In this document: positions 1 to 12,278 of the stretch, in pieces
Position numbering within the stretch: the stretch's first letter is position 1
How the letters are laid out: each line of letters starts with the position of its first letter
NCBI GenBank assembly: GCA_026122225.1
Contig: JANEZZ010002246.1
Coordinates: forward strand, 434,001-498,000
DNA: 64,000 nt
From: Heloderma charlesbogerti
Lineage: Eukaryota; Chordata; Lepidosauria; Squamata; Helodermatidae
Reading direction: 5' to 3'
Position numbers and translations under genes: made by a program
Notes under the pieces: generated by a model
The model's database searches: none
What the model was told of the DNA's origin: nothing
The model's input: only the letters and a program-made list of their open reading frames with translations

Positions 1-1478
1 CCTCCAGAGTTCCCCAGATGGCCATTCCCCTTTTTCCTGGCCCCACCCCTTTCCCATGCCCACTGATCAGTTAGTGGCTTCCCAGCTTTTGCTCAGTTTT
101 CCCCCCATTCTGAAAGGTTGAAATGCGCCTCCTAATGGCAGTAAGAGGTTTAAGCTAAAGTATGCTGGTCTTTTTGGCCCCACCCCTTTTGCCTTTGGCC
201 CCACCCACCACTGGAATGTAGCTCTCTAAATGCTTCTAAGCACCCCTGATATGCATCCATGAAGCTCGGTAGCATCCACGCTGACTGACAGGCCCTCTCC
301 ACAGTTTCAGGCAGAGGTCTTTTCCAGCCCTACCTGAAGATGCTGGGGACCGAACTTTGGCTGTTTTAAATGAAACAGTGTTTCATTTAAATGCTCCTCT
401 TCTCTTGCAAATGAGCTCCTGCTGTCAGGTGTCCCAGTTTCCTGTTGCAGCAGCTGCATAGACAAATGTGCCATCTTGGATTGGGCAGGCACTTAAGTCT
501 ACGGTTAGGTCCCAGCCACTTTACTTGGGCACGCATATCTGTGGCAGAGTTTCTGAGCAACCAGATTTGCTCTCTTAAGACTGAGGCCACATGTTGGTAG
601 CAATATAAATTTGTAGCGTTTGTATAGCAATACAAACATGGCCAGCAATATAAATTTGTAGTGTAGATATGCCCTATTCTTTTCTTCTTCTTCTTAAAAA
701 ATGTGTCTATAATGCCAATTTTCAACCCATAATGATGCACTTCATTTCTGCCACATTCCGTGGAGCCTGGTGGTGGCTCTGATGTCAGTGGGGTGGTGCA
801 TCCACTCCAGGTTTCGCTCCTCCACTGAGCCCTATCGTAATCCTATGTATTTCGAAGCAAGTTTCATTTATTTCAGTGGAACTTTCTTCCAACTATGTTC
901 TGGCTCGCGCTCCACTCTGGTATGTAGGGTCTACATGCAGTGATGGACCCACCCTCCGTAATGGACCTTCTTATCTGCCCCAAGTTAGGAAAGAAATGAA
1001 TGCTATGCACGTTTTATTGAAACCCAATGAGTCATAGAAGGGAGATGGCATTCAAATTACTTCAAGTAATGAGGAGCCACCCAAAACAGCTGCTCAGGTC
1101 TAATCCTGATGTGCTAGTTGGGAAGGGGATGGTACTTCTCCGGGAGCAAACTGTTGCTGACTTGGTGCTGGGAAAATGCGACATCCCTGCCGTAGAAGTG
1201 CTACCTGGAGACAAGGTATTTGGAGCCTGTCTGCTTTACAAAGCTAATCCTATTTCAAGCCCATGAAACTCCTTTGGCTTTCAGCTAACTAAGGGGAACC
1301 CATAAAAGCATAAAAGCCCTGCCTGATCAGCCCAAGAGTCCAGCTAGTCCTGTATCCTCCTCCTGATAGTGGCCAGCCAGATGCCACCAGGAAGCCCACA
1401 AGATGCCACCAGGAAGCCCACAAGAAGAGTTTGAGGGAAACACCTGTTGTACATGAACATCCGATTAGCTGTTGTAGC
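1..1478. other. Intergenic sequence without a recognisable gene
   Basis: No gene is recognised. About 255-370 looks like the reverse of the 3' half of the squamate tRNA-derived SINE family. A 27-base palindrome sits at 365-391 (arms TTTAAATGAAACA). 758-812 is a fragment related to the foldback element at 59406-59721. A 22-base unit is duplicated in tandem at 1380-1401 and 1402-1423. A 79-codon open frame at 1027-1266 has no features I recognise. Confidence 0.5.
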
Positions 1479-1831
1479 CAGGGCTGGCGTCAAGGATAGG
1501 CATGGATGGGCACCTGCCGAGGGCCCACACCCCAGCAGGAGCCTACTGACAAGACTTGCTTCACCTCTTGACCATTGCAACCTGCTTGCTCCCCTGCCTC
1601 TCGCTGTGATGCAGACAATGGTGGTGGTGAGGAGGAGCAGGAGATGTTACTGCCTACTTCCTTCCTGGCTCTCTGCCTGTCAAGTAAGTAAGTGGCAGCA
1701 ATGATGAGAAAGAGGAGGAGGGGCAAGAGCAGCTGGTGACAATGGCGGTGAGAAGGTGGATTCACTGAGGGAAAGGGGCCCATTGAGGGCGTTTTGCCCA
1801 AGGGCCCTCAAAAAACCTGGAGCCAGCACTG
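1479..1831. mobile_element. hAT-like non-autonomous DNA transposon (353 bp)
   Basis: The terminal inverted repeats are imperfect: CAGGGCTGGCGTCA at the left, and the right end reads CAGTGCTGGCTCCA on the other strand. They are flanked by an 8-base target duplication, GTTGTAGC at 1471-1478 and ATTGTAGC at 1832-1839, with one mismatch. There is no transposase coding capacity. The 8-bp duplication and CAG ends fit the hAT superfamily. Confidence 0.72.
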
Positions 1832-2745
1832 ATTGTAGCCTTCCCCAGGATTTAAGGGGAAGTCATGACAGCCCACTTTCAAACTGCTCTATATTTGTAG
1901 CGTAGACGTGACCTTGGATCTCCCACAGCAAATGTACTGCTAAAAGTCGATTGGCTATAAGGTATCGCTTCATAATCCATGGTTTGGCTTGCCCCTACAA
2001 TATGAAATGCCTTCATTGGAGATTAAAAAAAGCAAAAACATGGTGCTTTTTGAACCTGGATAGATAACAGAGAACAGCCATTTCCCTTCCACAAATCTTC
2101 CCAAACTGTTGCCACCACAGTGAGACGCAGGGCCAACCCTATGACATTTTGGTGCCTGGGGCTGAAGTTACAAATGGCACACAGAGAAACATACACAGCA
2201 TATGAATAGATTTAAAACCAACAGACAATTTGCCACTCCTTAATGGTGCCCAGAAACTTCCATCTGAGAAGGTTGCTTCCTTCTGCCTAATGGCAGAGCC
2301 GGCCATTGCGAGTAAACAAGGCTGTTGCCAGCTTCAAACTAGGAGAATCACTGCCGGGTTGTCTGTATGTGAAAGTGCTCATTAACTGAAACAGAAAGCA
2401 AATCATTTACTTATATGCTGCTATGTTATACATAGACAAGTGTACTTGGATGTAAATAGCTGTTCCGTATATGTATATTATTATTAAAGCAAAACTCGTG
2501 GACAAAAAGAGAGAGAAAGAAATCTCTCTTAGTAACTGGGTTTTACAGTAAGAGCAGACGTTTACTGTCTAGAACTGAGTTTCTGGCAAGGAGACACAAT
2601 CTTGGAGAGTTCTCAAAAGCCCTACTGATTTCATATGGTGTTGAGGTCACTGTGTACCTTCCCAGGGTTACAAGATGGTGGTTGTGTTTTGGTGTGTGTT
2701 TCGTCTACCTGTTGCTAGTCTAGTGGGGGACCTGAGGATTTGAGC

Positions 2746-2877
2746 CAGACTTTCCAAACATGGTGCCCTCCAGGTGTGTTGGACAACAACTTCTATCATC
2801 TCATCATTGCTGGCTGGGGGATGATGGGCATTGCTGTCCAACACACCTGGAGGACACCAGGTTGGGGAAGGCTGGTT
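2746..2877. repeat. Foldback MITE, 'CCAACCTGGTG' hairpin family
   Basis: The two halves are inverted copies. The left half carries GGTGCCCTCCAGGTGTGTT and the right half returns as AACACACCTGGAGGACACC followed by AGGTTGGGGAAGGCTG. About a dozen diverged copies of this family occur in the window. Confidence 0.75.
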
Positions 2878-4767
2878 TAAGCTACTCTGAAATGTTGTTG
2901 TATTGTTACTTAGATTTGTTACTTGAAACAAAGCTCACTTGAATAAGGCCATGTAGATATTTCAGCCCTCCTTCAGAGACATTTGTGCCTCAATGGAATT
3001 CCTGACGAGAGACGACCACTTCCTGCAGGTGTGTCGTTGACTGAAGCGGCCAAGAAAAATGACCCAAGAGGATCCGCTAGTTCCCTCTGTCGAAAAAGCA
3101 CTTTATAATCTTTGCTTCCGATTCCTGGCCAATGTGACCAAAGACCTGATATATGAGGACTCTGCAGGATACATTCACAACCATTGCCCTGTTTTTATGA
3201 TGTTGCTGTGGAGTTGGCAGGTCTAAAATTCCAAAATAAGAGACACTGTGGTGCAAGGAACAGATGTTGAGTGTTGTCTATGGTTTCTGGGCTGTAAGGC
3301 CTTACTGATTGATGGAAGAGTTGTTGACTTGTGCACCCTATGAGTTAACCTTGGAGGGCAATCACTTAGCTCCCTTGATTTCCAAGACTTGGGCCGTTGC
3401 TGCCTGCACATTTTCAGTTGCTTCTCTTCGCAACCATGAGGGCTACTTGCTTGCTCCTCTTTAAAGCAAAAGCTGAGAGTCTCAGGTAGCCAGATGCTCT
3501 TCTGGGTCTAGTCTGTCAGAATCATTTGTCACAATCCTAAACCACTTTTTGGCATTCTCCATGTTTCTGATGTTTTTATACCAAATGGCAAATTGGGTTT
3601 ATGACAAATGCCTCATTCAGATTACCTGTTTTGCCACATGCACCGCATTCTCTGGGCTGGGGTGGGGGTGGGGGGACATAATAGCAAGCCCTGAGCTAGT
3701 CCAGGGTGTAACAAGCAGACACTTCCTAGATTAAACAGCAAGGGGAAACTGCTAGACCTGGGTACTACAAGTATGACAGTTTTAACATACTAGTTTCCAG
3801 GGAATAACCACTGTGATTTGGATGAGTGGATAACAAGCCTTTTACTACTACATCGCAGACAAGCTGATGCAGTTGTATGAGAAATTTGGGAGCAGGGGTG
3901 GGGCAAGATACCTTTTTTCACTACTTTTCTTGTAAAGCTTTCTGCTCTTGATCAAAGGAGATCAGATTAATTTTTTTTAATATAAATTCAACATTTTTAA
4001 CGTTCCAGAAGTGATTGAACCTGAGCTTTCCCTTAGGGCAGAAGTGGGCAACTTAAGGCAGCCTGAGGGCCAGTTTCCAGATCCTGGACTCCCCCGTGTG
4101 TTCTACTCATGCTACCACACTGCCCACAGCGATTAAAAAAAAGGCAGTTTGATGAAAGGCCGAAATTCAGAAACAAACCACTATAGTCTCAGAAGGGCCA
4201 CATTTAGCTCAAACACACACTAAATTTGGCAGTTTTGAGTTTCTAGAGTTGATTTTTCATGTTCAGAGAGCTGTTTAAGCAAAATTGAGGGGGTGGGTGC
4301 CCTGACCTGGAAGAAGCTCCTGCAGAAAGCGCTAGAAAGAAATAAAAATTTGGGAATAAAAATAGAAAACCTGCAGTTCCCCCCCCACCCCCCCATGGGT
4401 CAGGAGGGGATCAGCAACTGCAGCCCTGGTGCTAAATATAGCCCTCTATGGCACAATCTCCAGTTTCTCGCTGCAAACCAGAAGGAAGAGATACACATAA
4501 ATAGAACACTCTGTGTGGCCCTGAAAGTTTCCTGCCGTCCCGTTCCAGGAGGTGAGGTGAGACCGTAGCTCACCACCACGAACCCCTCCTTCAAAATGTC
4601 CCCCAATTAAACTGTTGGCTGACCAAGAGGATTTGAAAATGAGAGAACAAAACTGGTCTACAACTGCTAGCTTGCAATTAGAGCTTCCTCAAAGGGCCAG
4701 TATGTGGTAGATCAAAAATTTAATCACAGTCAGTGGTGTGTTAGGCATTCTTACATATAGGCTGCAC

Positions 4768-4788
4768 CACACACACACACACACACAT
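4768..4788. repeat. (CA)n microsatellite
   Basis: Short uninterrupted CA dinucleotide run. Confidence 0.9.
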
Positions 4789-7099
4789 ACTCTGCAGATG
4801 TCTGGCAGCAGGTGCACGCATGTATACCGTATGTCCCGCAGCTGAAGTTGCTGTGCAAATACCACATGCAGAAAGGGATAAAACATGCATGACAGAGTAC
4901 CAGCTGCTCCAATGGGGCAGTAAGGTGCCTGTCTCCCAGAGTCCTTCATTTGGAGCAACTAAAATACAAATGCACACCAGGGCATCAAAATCATAGAAGA
5001 ATGCAACTGGGGAGGGAGCCGCAGTTCTGTGGTTATCCAGGGAACTGGAGGAGTTTTTTGTTTACTTGCTGTCCATTTTAAGTCTCACGTGGCTCTAGGT
5101 ACACAACTGTTTGTACATACAATTGGCCTGTGTACCTTTGCCCAGTTTGTGGTCACAGTTCATAGCAAGCAATGCATGCTGGGTTCCAATCCATGCTGCA
5201 TTGTGAGCATGTCACCAAAGAGGAAAAGAGCTGGAAAGGAGGCCACAGCTGATGACTTATTTCTTGCCAGCCCGGAATTCGTTTGCACAGGAAGGCTTAC
5301 GGTTGGAACATCAGAACCAAGGATTTTTGGATGTCAGAAAGTTGAACCTGCCACAACGGGCTTCATCTAAGCTTGCACTCAAGCTTTGGTTGGCTTTAAG
5401 GGAACTCACTGAATAGATGCACCCTGCTAATTTCAGGGGTGGGGGTGCATGTTACATTTATTCCAGGGAAGATGAACGGGGCTCGGATATCAACTGGTAG
5501 ATGGCCAGCAAAATTATTTGGCTTGCTTTAAGCTGGGGCAGACCAAAATGTTTTAGCATCTGAGGTAAAAAACAAACAAACATTCCAGTGGCACCCCCTG
5601 AGGTAGAAAGTATAGGAGAATTAAATGTGATCATGAAATAATTGGCAATTTTGTCTCCTTTAATGGCTTCCAAAATCTATCTCCTGAGACAGCTGCCTGA
5701 CTGTGTTTCATGGTCAGGCCGCAAAAGAGGATGGGAATTTTTTTTCTGGTTCCTAGAAGCAGGGAAGGCCATCAAACTTTGCAAATGGGAATCACAGCTT
5801 CCCTTAAGCATAATTGCATCATTTAGACAACAGCGAAGCAAACTCCCACAGGCATGGAACGGGATGTAATACGATTACTCTCTAGAAAAAAAGGTAAGAA
5901 GGAATGTATGTGAAGTTGCAGCATTTTCAGTTAGTGGATGGGATAGCCCAGTGTGGTGGTTGATTTCACCAGCAATAATAACTGCCAGTCTACATGTTTC
6001 AGATTTTACTGAATGGTATATTTAAAAAAACAAACAGACCTTAGACTGGCCCTGGGTCAGCAGTTTGGAAGCAAAACTGCCTTGTTCTTAATTTTAATTT
6101 TTTTAAACAAGCCTCGATCTCTTTAATTTATCTGCTCTTACTGTGAATTTAAGCCGGAAGTGTACTGAATCAAAACTGTTAATCTTTTGTCAAGCGTTGA
6201 CTGTTGATGATTCTTTGAACTATGTCTGAGATTTGCAAAAAACGGGGGGATCTGCACACACATTAAAGGGGGGGGGCTTCAAAATTAAATTGCTAAGGAT
6301 TTGGGTACATCTCTCTATTTCTTGCATTCAAACATTGTTCTATCAACTTTTCCTCGCTGGTTGTTGTATTTAATATAATAAAGTAAAAGAAAGTCATGTT
6401 CTTTTTGTACAGCAGAGACATAATCATTTTTTTAAATGGTTGTTTAAACCTATGGCACATTTCACAGTCCCCTTCTATCCTCTTGTATAACTTCATTGGG
6501 TTGTAAAAACGAGAACAGCTATTGCCTTTGGAGTTTTTTTTAATAGTGTAAATATACATATCTATATAGAGGTATGTGTATATATGTGTGTGTACATATA
6601 TAAATATATATATATAAATACCTTATACATGTATCTATCTGTCTATATCTCCATCTGACTGTGAAGGGTTTTTATTCAAGCAAAAATAAAAAATGGAGAA
6701 AGATCCCCTTTAAAAATTTGAAAGCTGTTGCAGTCTTTTTTGCTGATGGAAATAGGAGTAAATTGGGGGGGGGGAGTTATGGATGCCAAAATACCCATTG
6801 TTTTGGCAAAGGGGGTAGGTGGGCTTGTGTGGAGGGAGGATTTGTGTATTACAAGAGTCCATGGTTGGGCTGGGGGTGGAATATATCTTTGCATTCTCTG
6901 TGAGGAGAGATGTGTTGTATGCATACAGGTTTGGTGTCAGGCCTTGATGGGATGCTGTTGTGTGAATGCAGTTAATGTGCATATTCCTTTTCTCTTTTTT
7001 TTTTAATGTAAATAGCACCTGCAGAGAAGACAGAAACAGCAGGAACAGGCGGAGGAGAGTTTAACATACACATATCATGATCCCAACAAAATTGCCCTC

Positions 7100-7345
7100 T
7101 GGTGGCCATGTGTCCTATATTACATAGGACAGCCCTGTATTTGAAGGCATCCTCTGTTTGAAGGCGCTGTCCAGTCCAAGTCTGGTTTAAGGGTAAAGCT
7201 CCATAATAAGGGAGAGCAGCAGGGGCCTTGAAGTTGCCCATCGATGGTTAGCAGCAGACTGAGCAGACACACACAAGCTACCTGTTCAGTCTTAGCACCA
7301 CCGCCACCCGCCTGGCAAGATTTATTGTATTTCTATTTAAATTCC
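7100..7345. repeat. Diverged repeat, copy 1 of a pair
   Basis: This shares ordered blocks with 8069-8410: the ATGTGTCCTATA block, TTTGAAGG repeats, GTCCAAGTCTGGTTTAA, CCTTGAAGTTGCCCATC, GCAGCAGACTGA, and TGTATTTC followed by TTTAAATT. The two copies face the same way. The family is unknown to me. Confidence 0.6.
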
Positions 7346-7556
7346 ACTATTCCTAAAAGTGCACCTATTGTTTACATATACATTAACATATGTAACCTGG
7401 TGTCATCTTTGGTCCTCTTTTTTGGTGATGCCTAAGGAAGCCACCCTAATCGGGGCGAAGCCTCCATTGGCCCCAAGAGACAGGTCTGGCATCAGCATCT
7501 GGCATGGTGGGGCAAATGTTGGGTCACATGACCCCTGAAAGCCTCGCCTGATGCTG

Positions 7557-7558
<2 letters not shown>

Positions 7559-7608
<50 letters not shown>

Positions 7609-7634
7609 GTGTATCTTGTGTGTGTGTGTGGGGG
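7559..7634. repeat. Compound (TC)n(TA)n(TG)n microsatellite
   Basis: About 14 CT units run directly into about 10 AT units, then a TG-rich stretch and a G run. Likely highly variable in length. Confidence 0.9.
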
Positions 7635-8068
7635 GGGTGTCCAGCTCAGCGTTCAACAGAGAAGCACCAAGCAAAGCAGGTGCAGCTGCCATCTTTGTTG
7701 ACCCAGAATTTTGCTGGGCCCCTACAAATATAGAGCCCTGAGGCCTTCTGGGTTAATGAAGACCATAGCGGTTGCAGCCATTTTGCTCAACGTTTCACTG
7801 TTTCCCTGCTGTCCTGGTCTGCTTGCAGCCGGGGGGGGGGGGGATACAGGCAAGGAGCTGCTGTCAATATCTTTATTCACCTGGCGGAGGCAGGGGGCTA
7901 GCTAGTGCTGGGGGAGGCCAGAGGGCAGCTTGGCCAGGTCCCTCTCAAACCTGGCCCTTTTAACGACTTCCAAGACTTCTCCCCGGATGCAAATAGATTT
8001 AGGGAGGTGATTTTCATTAGGCACACAGGAGAGGGAAGGGTTAAACTTTCCCTCCCCGCCCCCTATGT

Positions 8069-8410
8069 AAGGTGGGCATGTGTCCTATAACACAAAGGAC
8101 AATCCTCTACTTGAAGGGCTGCCAGAGTGCAGAGTCCTCTACATTGAAGGTGTCCTCTATTTGAAGGGCTGTCTAGTCCAAGTCTGGTTTAAAGATCAAG
8201 AGCCCCCAGAAGAATAGAATAAAACTTTATTACAGTCAAAGACCAGCTCAAAGAGCCCTCAGAAGGAAGGGTGGCCGGGCCTTGAAGTTGCCCATCAACA
8301 GCACCTGGCAGCAGACTGAACTGGCAGGGTCACAGGCCACCTGGTCAGAATCTTCCACACTATGGTGAAATGTACTGTATTTCCATTTAAATTACAATAT
8401 TTTTTCCTAA
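8069..8410. repeat. Diverged repeat, copy 2 of a pair
   Basis: Partner of 7100-7345, with the same block order. It holds extra sequence near 8205-8262, including GAATAAAACTTTATTACAG, which may be an L2-type 3' end inserted into this copy. Confidence 0.55.
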
Positions 8411-8434
8411 ATATATGCCTAGAGAGAGAGAGAC

Positions 8435-8772
8435 GGGGCCGCGGTGGCTTAGTGGTTAAGACGCTGAACTGCAGCCTGGAAGGTCGGCAGGACAGCAGTT
8501 CGAGACCCGAGTGCTGTGTGACGGAGTGAGCTCCTGTCTTCAGTCCCAGCTTCTGCCAACCTAGCAGTTCGAAAGCAAGAAATTGCAAGTAGATAAATAC
8601 GTACCGCCTCGGCAGGAAAGGTAACAGCGTTCCGTGCACCTCGGTGTTCAGTCACGCCGGCCACATGACCACGGAAGCGTCTTCGGACAGTGCTGGCTCT
8701 TCGGCTTAGAAACGGGGATGAGCACCGCACCCTAGAGTCAGACACGACTGGTTGGGGACACCTTTACCTTTT
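8435..8772 (+). mobile_element. Sauria-type tRNA-derived SINE with BovB-like 3' tail
   Basis: The 5' end has a pol III A-box-like segment (TGGCTTAGTGGTTAAGACG) and a B box (AGTTCGAGACCC). The 3' end, CAGACACGACTGG through GGGGACACCTTTACCTTT, is the BovB-related tail that defines Sauria SINEs. A target duplication, TAGAGAGAGAGAGAC with slippage in the GA run, flanks it at 8420-8434 and about 8773-8789. This family is restricted to squamates and is the best single clue to the organism. Confidence 0.9.
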
Positions 8773-9281
8773 TAGAGAGAGAGAGAGACCGAGAGAGAGA
8801 GAAAGAAATTAGCACATGCAAATGTTATGCAAATCAGTCCTCTGTTGTCCTTTTTTTGGCAATTCACAAGTGGCCACTCCACCTATTGTGTCTTGGCTGT
8901 TAATTTTTTCAGAATGTTCACATTCATTGCATTCATGCAGCTCACATCACGGGTCATCAAGCATAGGTTTGATTTTTTCCCATAGGGATAAATGGAGACC
9001 ATTCCCATATAGGAGTGAAAGAAACGGGTTTCATTTGAGGACACCATTGGTGTACGGTACTATCCCTTGGTCACATGATAGTGTGATGGAAAGTTGGGAA
9101 CTGTCATGAATATAGATCATATTAGATTAGCAATCTCTTTCTGCAAGAAGCTCAGAGTATCATATTGTATCGTATTGGGAGTATAACTCATTCAAGTTAA
9201 TGCAGACCTTCTGGCCTGACTGTTTACCATTCTCCCCAGCAGCAGTACCATATGTACTATATAAAAACCATAATACTCCAG

Positions 9282-9850
9282 GCATCTGATGAAGTGGGAT
9301 GCAGTCCATGAAAGCTTGTGCAGAATAAATGTGTTCGTCTTGGCGGAAGCAATCCTATGGCCACTGGACACTGTCTAGAGGGCCATAGGATAATTCAGTT
9401 TCTGGGATCCAAGTCCCTGCCCCCTCATAGCCCATGTGGTTCCGTGCCGGCTATGTCTCTGTGCTCGGAAAGGGAGCATGGAGACGGGGGAAAGGGGGTG
9501 GTCCTGTGGGCGGTCCCCGGAGGAGGTTGCGCAAGCCATGTTATGCAACATCCTATGTACGTCCCAGCCTTCTTCCCTCCCCAAAGGCGTGGCTAGACAG
9601 GCAAAATTGCCCCTCTAGCCAAAAATGCAAGGCGGCTGGAGCACAGAGGCAAGGATCGCTTCCGTGCCCCAGCTGCCCTGCGTTGGATACTTGCCAGCCT
9701 CTGATTACCTTGGACTTGATGGTCTTGTAGGCCCCTTCCAACCCTACTATTCTATGATTCTATTCTATCTCAATAGGATTGCACCCTAAGGTGCCACAAG
9801 ACTCTGTTGGTCTTGCGCAGATAGGCAGTTTGCAGCCTCAAGGATCTGGC
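9282..9850 (+). repeat. Amniote interspersed repeat split by a later insertion
   Basis: 9282-9345 carries CTGATGAAGTGGGATGCAG, CATGAAAGCTTGTGCA and AATAAATGTGTTCGTCTT. The expected continuation, AAGGTGCCACAAGACTC, resumes at about 9779. This block order is a well-known repeat in reptile and bird genomes; I do not name the family. About 435 bases between the halves are inserted. A second tail of the same family occurs near 57200-57270. Confidence 0.55.
9670..9768 (+). mobile_element. CR1 LINE 3' end fragment
   Basis: It contains the CR1 3' signature: GACTTGATGGTCTTGTAGG, CCCTTCCAACCCTACTATT and terminal CTATGATTCTATTC repeats. It lies inside the insertion that splits the repeat at 9282-9850. 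Confidence 0.8.
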
Positions 9851-10221
9851 TCCACAGAAGAAGTGGCAGTTAATAAGAACAACAGACGAGGTATAAATTC
9901 TCTCATCAGAATTGTTCCGGGAGCTTGTCATAGCCCAATTAAGGCCTTTGCTGAACAGCTGATTTAATTAACGGATCTGCCTGGGCATTTCCATGGCATT
10001 TAGTCGTGGTCATGTTCAAACGCCTTCACAGATTTGGACTGGGATAATAATCAGTGAGCAACTTGACTGTAAGTGACAGCCTTAAGTGCTTCTAAACTGA
10101 AATGGAAAGGTGGGGTATATAAATGTTTTTAATAAGTGCACAATTAATAAACTATTGAACCAGAACAATTCCTCAATTGCTGGAATATTATTGGTGCTTG
10201 TAAAATGTCCTTTTAAATTTA

Positions 10222-10447
10222 GGGTGCTTCCAGACGGAGGGCTCCTAGCGCTAACAAGCAAAAGCACAGCTATCTTGTCTTTTCTTCCTTCAAGGATTCT
10301 TTTCTTGGAAGAAAAAAAGACAGAAGCAGCAACAGGAAAACACAGGAGAGCTACAAATGGTAGACGTCATCTGTACCCCCCCCCCATTAAAATGTCGTGA
10401 ATGGGTCAGTGCAAATGCACAATAAAAGTTTTGTCTGGAAAGCACCC
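10222..10447. mobile_element. Short DNA transposon (MITE) with GGGTGCTT ends
   Basis: The left end reads GGGTGCTTCCAGACGG. The right end read on the other strand is GGGTGCTTTCCAGACAAAA. The interior has no coding capacity. The target duplication is not clear, so the superfamily is left open. Confidence 0.6.
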
Positions 10448-10449
10448 CT

Positions 10450-12154
10450 AGTAAAAAGGTTCTCTGTCCCTGAAATTCAGTCTGGTGTCTGGATGCGCAG
10501 CTACATGAGTCTCGTGGAATATTTGCTCTGCTGAAGCAAATACGGTAACATGATTTAAATGGTTTCTTTTTAGCTTGGCAAATTCCCTACTTTTGCTACC
10601 TCCTGAGGTTTAAATGTACAGAAAGCTTAAAAAGTTAAGTCAATAAATATTTTGCGAATACTTGGATTTTCCAGGTGGGGGAGGCCTACCACATACTGCA
10701 TATCTGAGGAAAGTTTTCCTTGCTGAATTGTTTTGCCTGTCGTGCAAATGCTAAAGGCAAACGCTAAATCCTTGCCCAAACAAGTGTGAAACCCTAAGAC
10801 ACACCATTGTCATATTTACAAGGGAGCGGGGGGCGGGGTGCTGCCATGATGACTAGTAACTTTCTAATTTGTAGGTAATACCAAATTATTCAAATGGTGA
10901 CCTTGCTTGCTGACTGTAATGGACCTCCAAAAGACTTCTCTAACCTGGCTGAAAGGATAACAAAATGGGTCAATGAAGGTAGAATGGCAAGACTTCCCAT
11001 CCTCCCCCACTGTGTCTCAGCTGAAAATCATGTCCTGCCAGGAATGCTATTCAACAAAAATTGGTCATTGGGGTTTTCTCACATGAGATTGCATGTACCA
11101 TCATTTGGCCCTCAGTATAAAGTGATGTTGACTGGGGCAAAACTACCCACATCTGATATACAGCGATGGGGTCTGAACTGGCTCCGGGGGAGAGATATTG
11201 GAGTCATAATGAGAAGACAGAAGAGAGGCACAGAGAAGACATCAGTGGTGTACAGTAACAGTGAAAGGGGCGAATTCCATGTGACGTATTACTTGCTGTC
11301 TGCTTTCCAACGATCATAAAGCCTTTTATTCAGAGCGATGGTGCAGCCATATTTGGAAGACGACATACACTTGTGGTTACCCTGTCTCGAAAAGGATATT
11401 CTAAAGCTAGGAAAAGGGAGGGTCCTGAGAGGTTGAATACCATCTCTATGACGACATGTGTGCCTTCTTAGAATAGAAATAAAGATGAGTAACGGGGTGG
11501 GGTGGGGGAGACATACACACATGCTAAGGGATTATAAAATTACTAGCAAGCAGACCCGGCTTCGCGTGGGTTGGAACTTAGTTTGATGCAGCAAAGCGTT
11601 CAAGCAAAGTTATGCAGCAGTCAGAGTTGGACACATTCTGCCTGCCCCTAGGCATAGCCCCTGCCGTGGTACTCCCCTAAAATCCCCTGAGGGAGGGGTC
11701 TGTCCACTCCATTTTCCTGACGGGAGGCTGCCCAAAGCAGGGGAGAGGGGGCAGCCACATAACTGTTATTCAGATTACTCCGCTCTAGCTTCAAACTGCA
11801 TCAACTGCAAAGCTATATGCTGCCACCTAGGGACTGACTTTGGAATTGCAGGATTCAAACATGTAGACACATTTAAATTAATTAAAATTAATGTATTTTA
11901 AAAGCCAAATAACCATGAGGTGTGTACCCCCAGGGCCCCCTTAGTATGCATGCCAAGTTTTGGGTGCCTAGGTTTCACCATCTTGGCGCTGTGGAACTGA
12001 CAGACAGACACACACACACATCCTCTTTCATTATTATGGAACTGGGTGTGCAATACATGCCCAGCAGGCTGCGTGCACCACCACCACCACCCCGTGGCTG
12101 TTGTTGCAACCACCTGCCTACTGATATGCTGCGGTGATGGCCAAAAAGCAGCGA
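10450..12154. other. Intergenic sequence, one possible RTE-type repeat end
   Basis: A 141-codon open frame at 10894-11319 matches nothing I recognise and is not called a gene. About 11548-12030 may be one repeat unit. It starts near AGCAAGCAGACCCGGCTTCG and ends in a CAGACAGACACACACAC stretch with TTATTATGG, a pattern seen at ends of some RTE-type elements. That assignment is weak. Confidence 0.3.
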
Positions 12155-12278
12155 TTTTGCAAGGAAACAGGGCGTGCGTTGACCATGCCTTGTTTGGAAG
12201 CACAACTACGGTCCTGGAAGTGTGATTCTGCTTATAAACAAGGCATGTACTCCTTGCACACCTTGTTTCCTTGCAAAA
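12155..12278. repeat. Nested inverted repeat (foldback)
   Basis: The outer arms are TTTTGCAAGGAAACAGG at 12155-12171 and CCTTGTTTCCTTGCAAAA at 12261-12278. The inner arms are CATGCCTTGTT at 12184-12194 and AACAAGGCATG at 12237-12247. Two nested stems suggest a decayed MITE. Confidence 0.65.

Larger units (their letters stand above)
1840..7098. other. Intergenic sequence; foldback MITE and short simple repeats only
   Basis: Apart from the foldback MITE at 2746-2877 and a (CA)n tract at 4768-4788, I recognise no gene or element with confidence. AT-rich simple sequence lies near 6545-6650. A run of G lies near 6265-6280. Confidence 0.45.

Noticed and set aside
1027..1266. 79-codon open frame followed by a GTATTT donor-like sequence
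   Set aside because: Not recognisable as part of any gene; a single possible donor is too little. A lost LZTS3-side exon was considered but nothing in the peptide supports it.
10894..11319. 141-codon open frame on the + strand
   Set aside because: No domain, no family resemblance I recognise, no promoter or splice context, and a low-complexity neighbourhood. It may be chance or an old retroelement piece.
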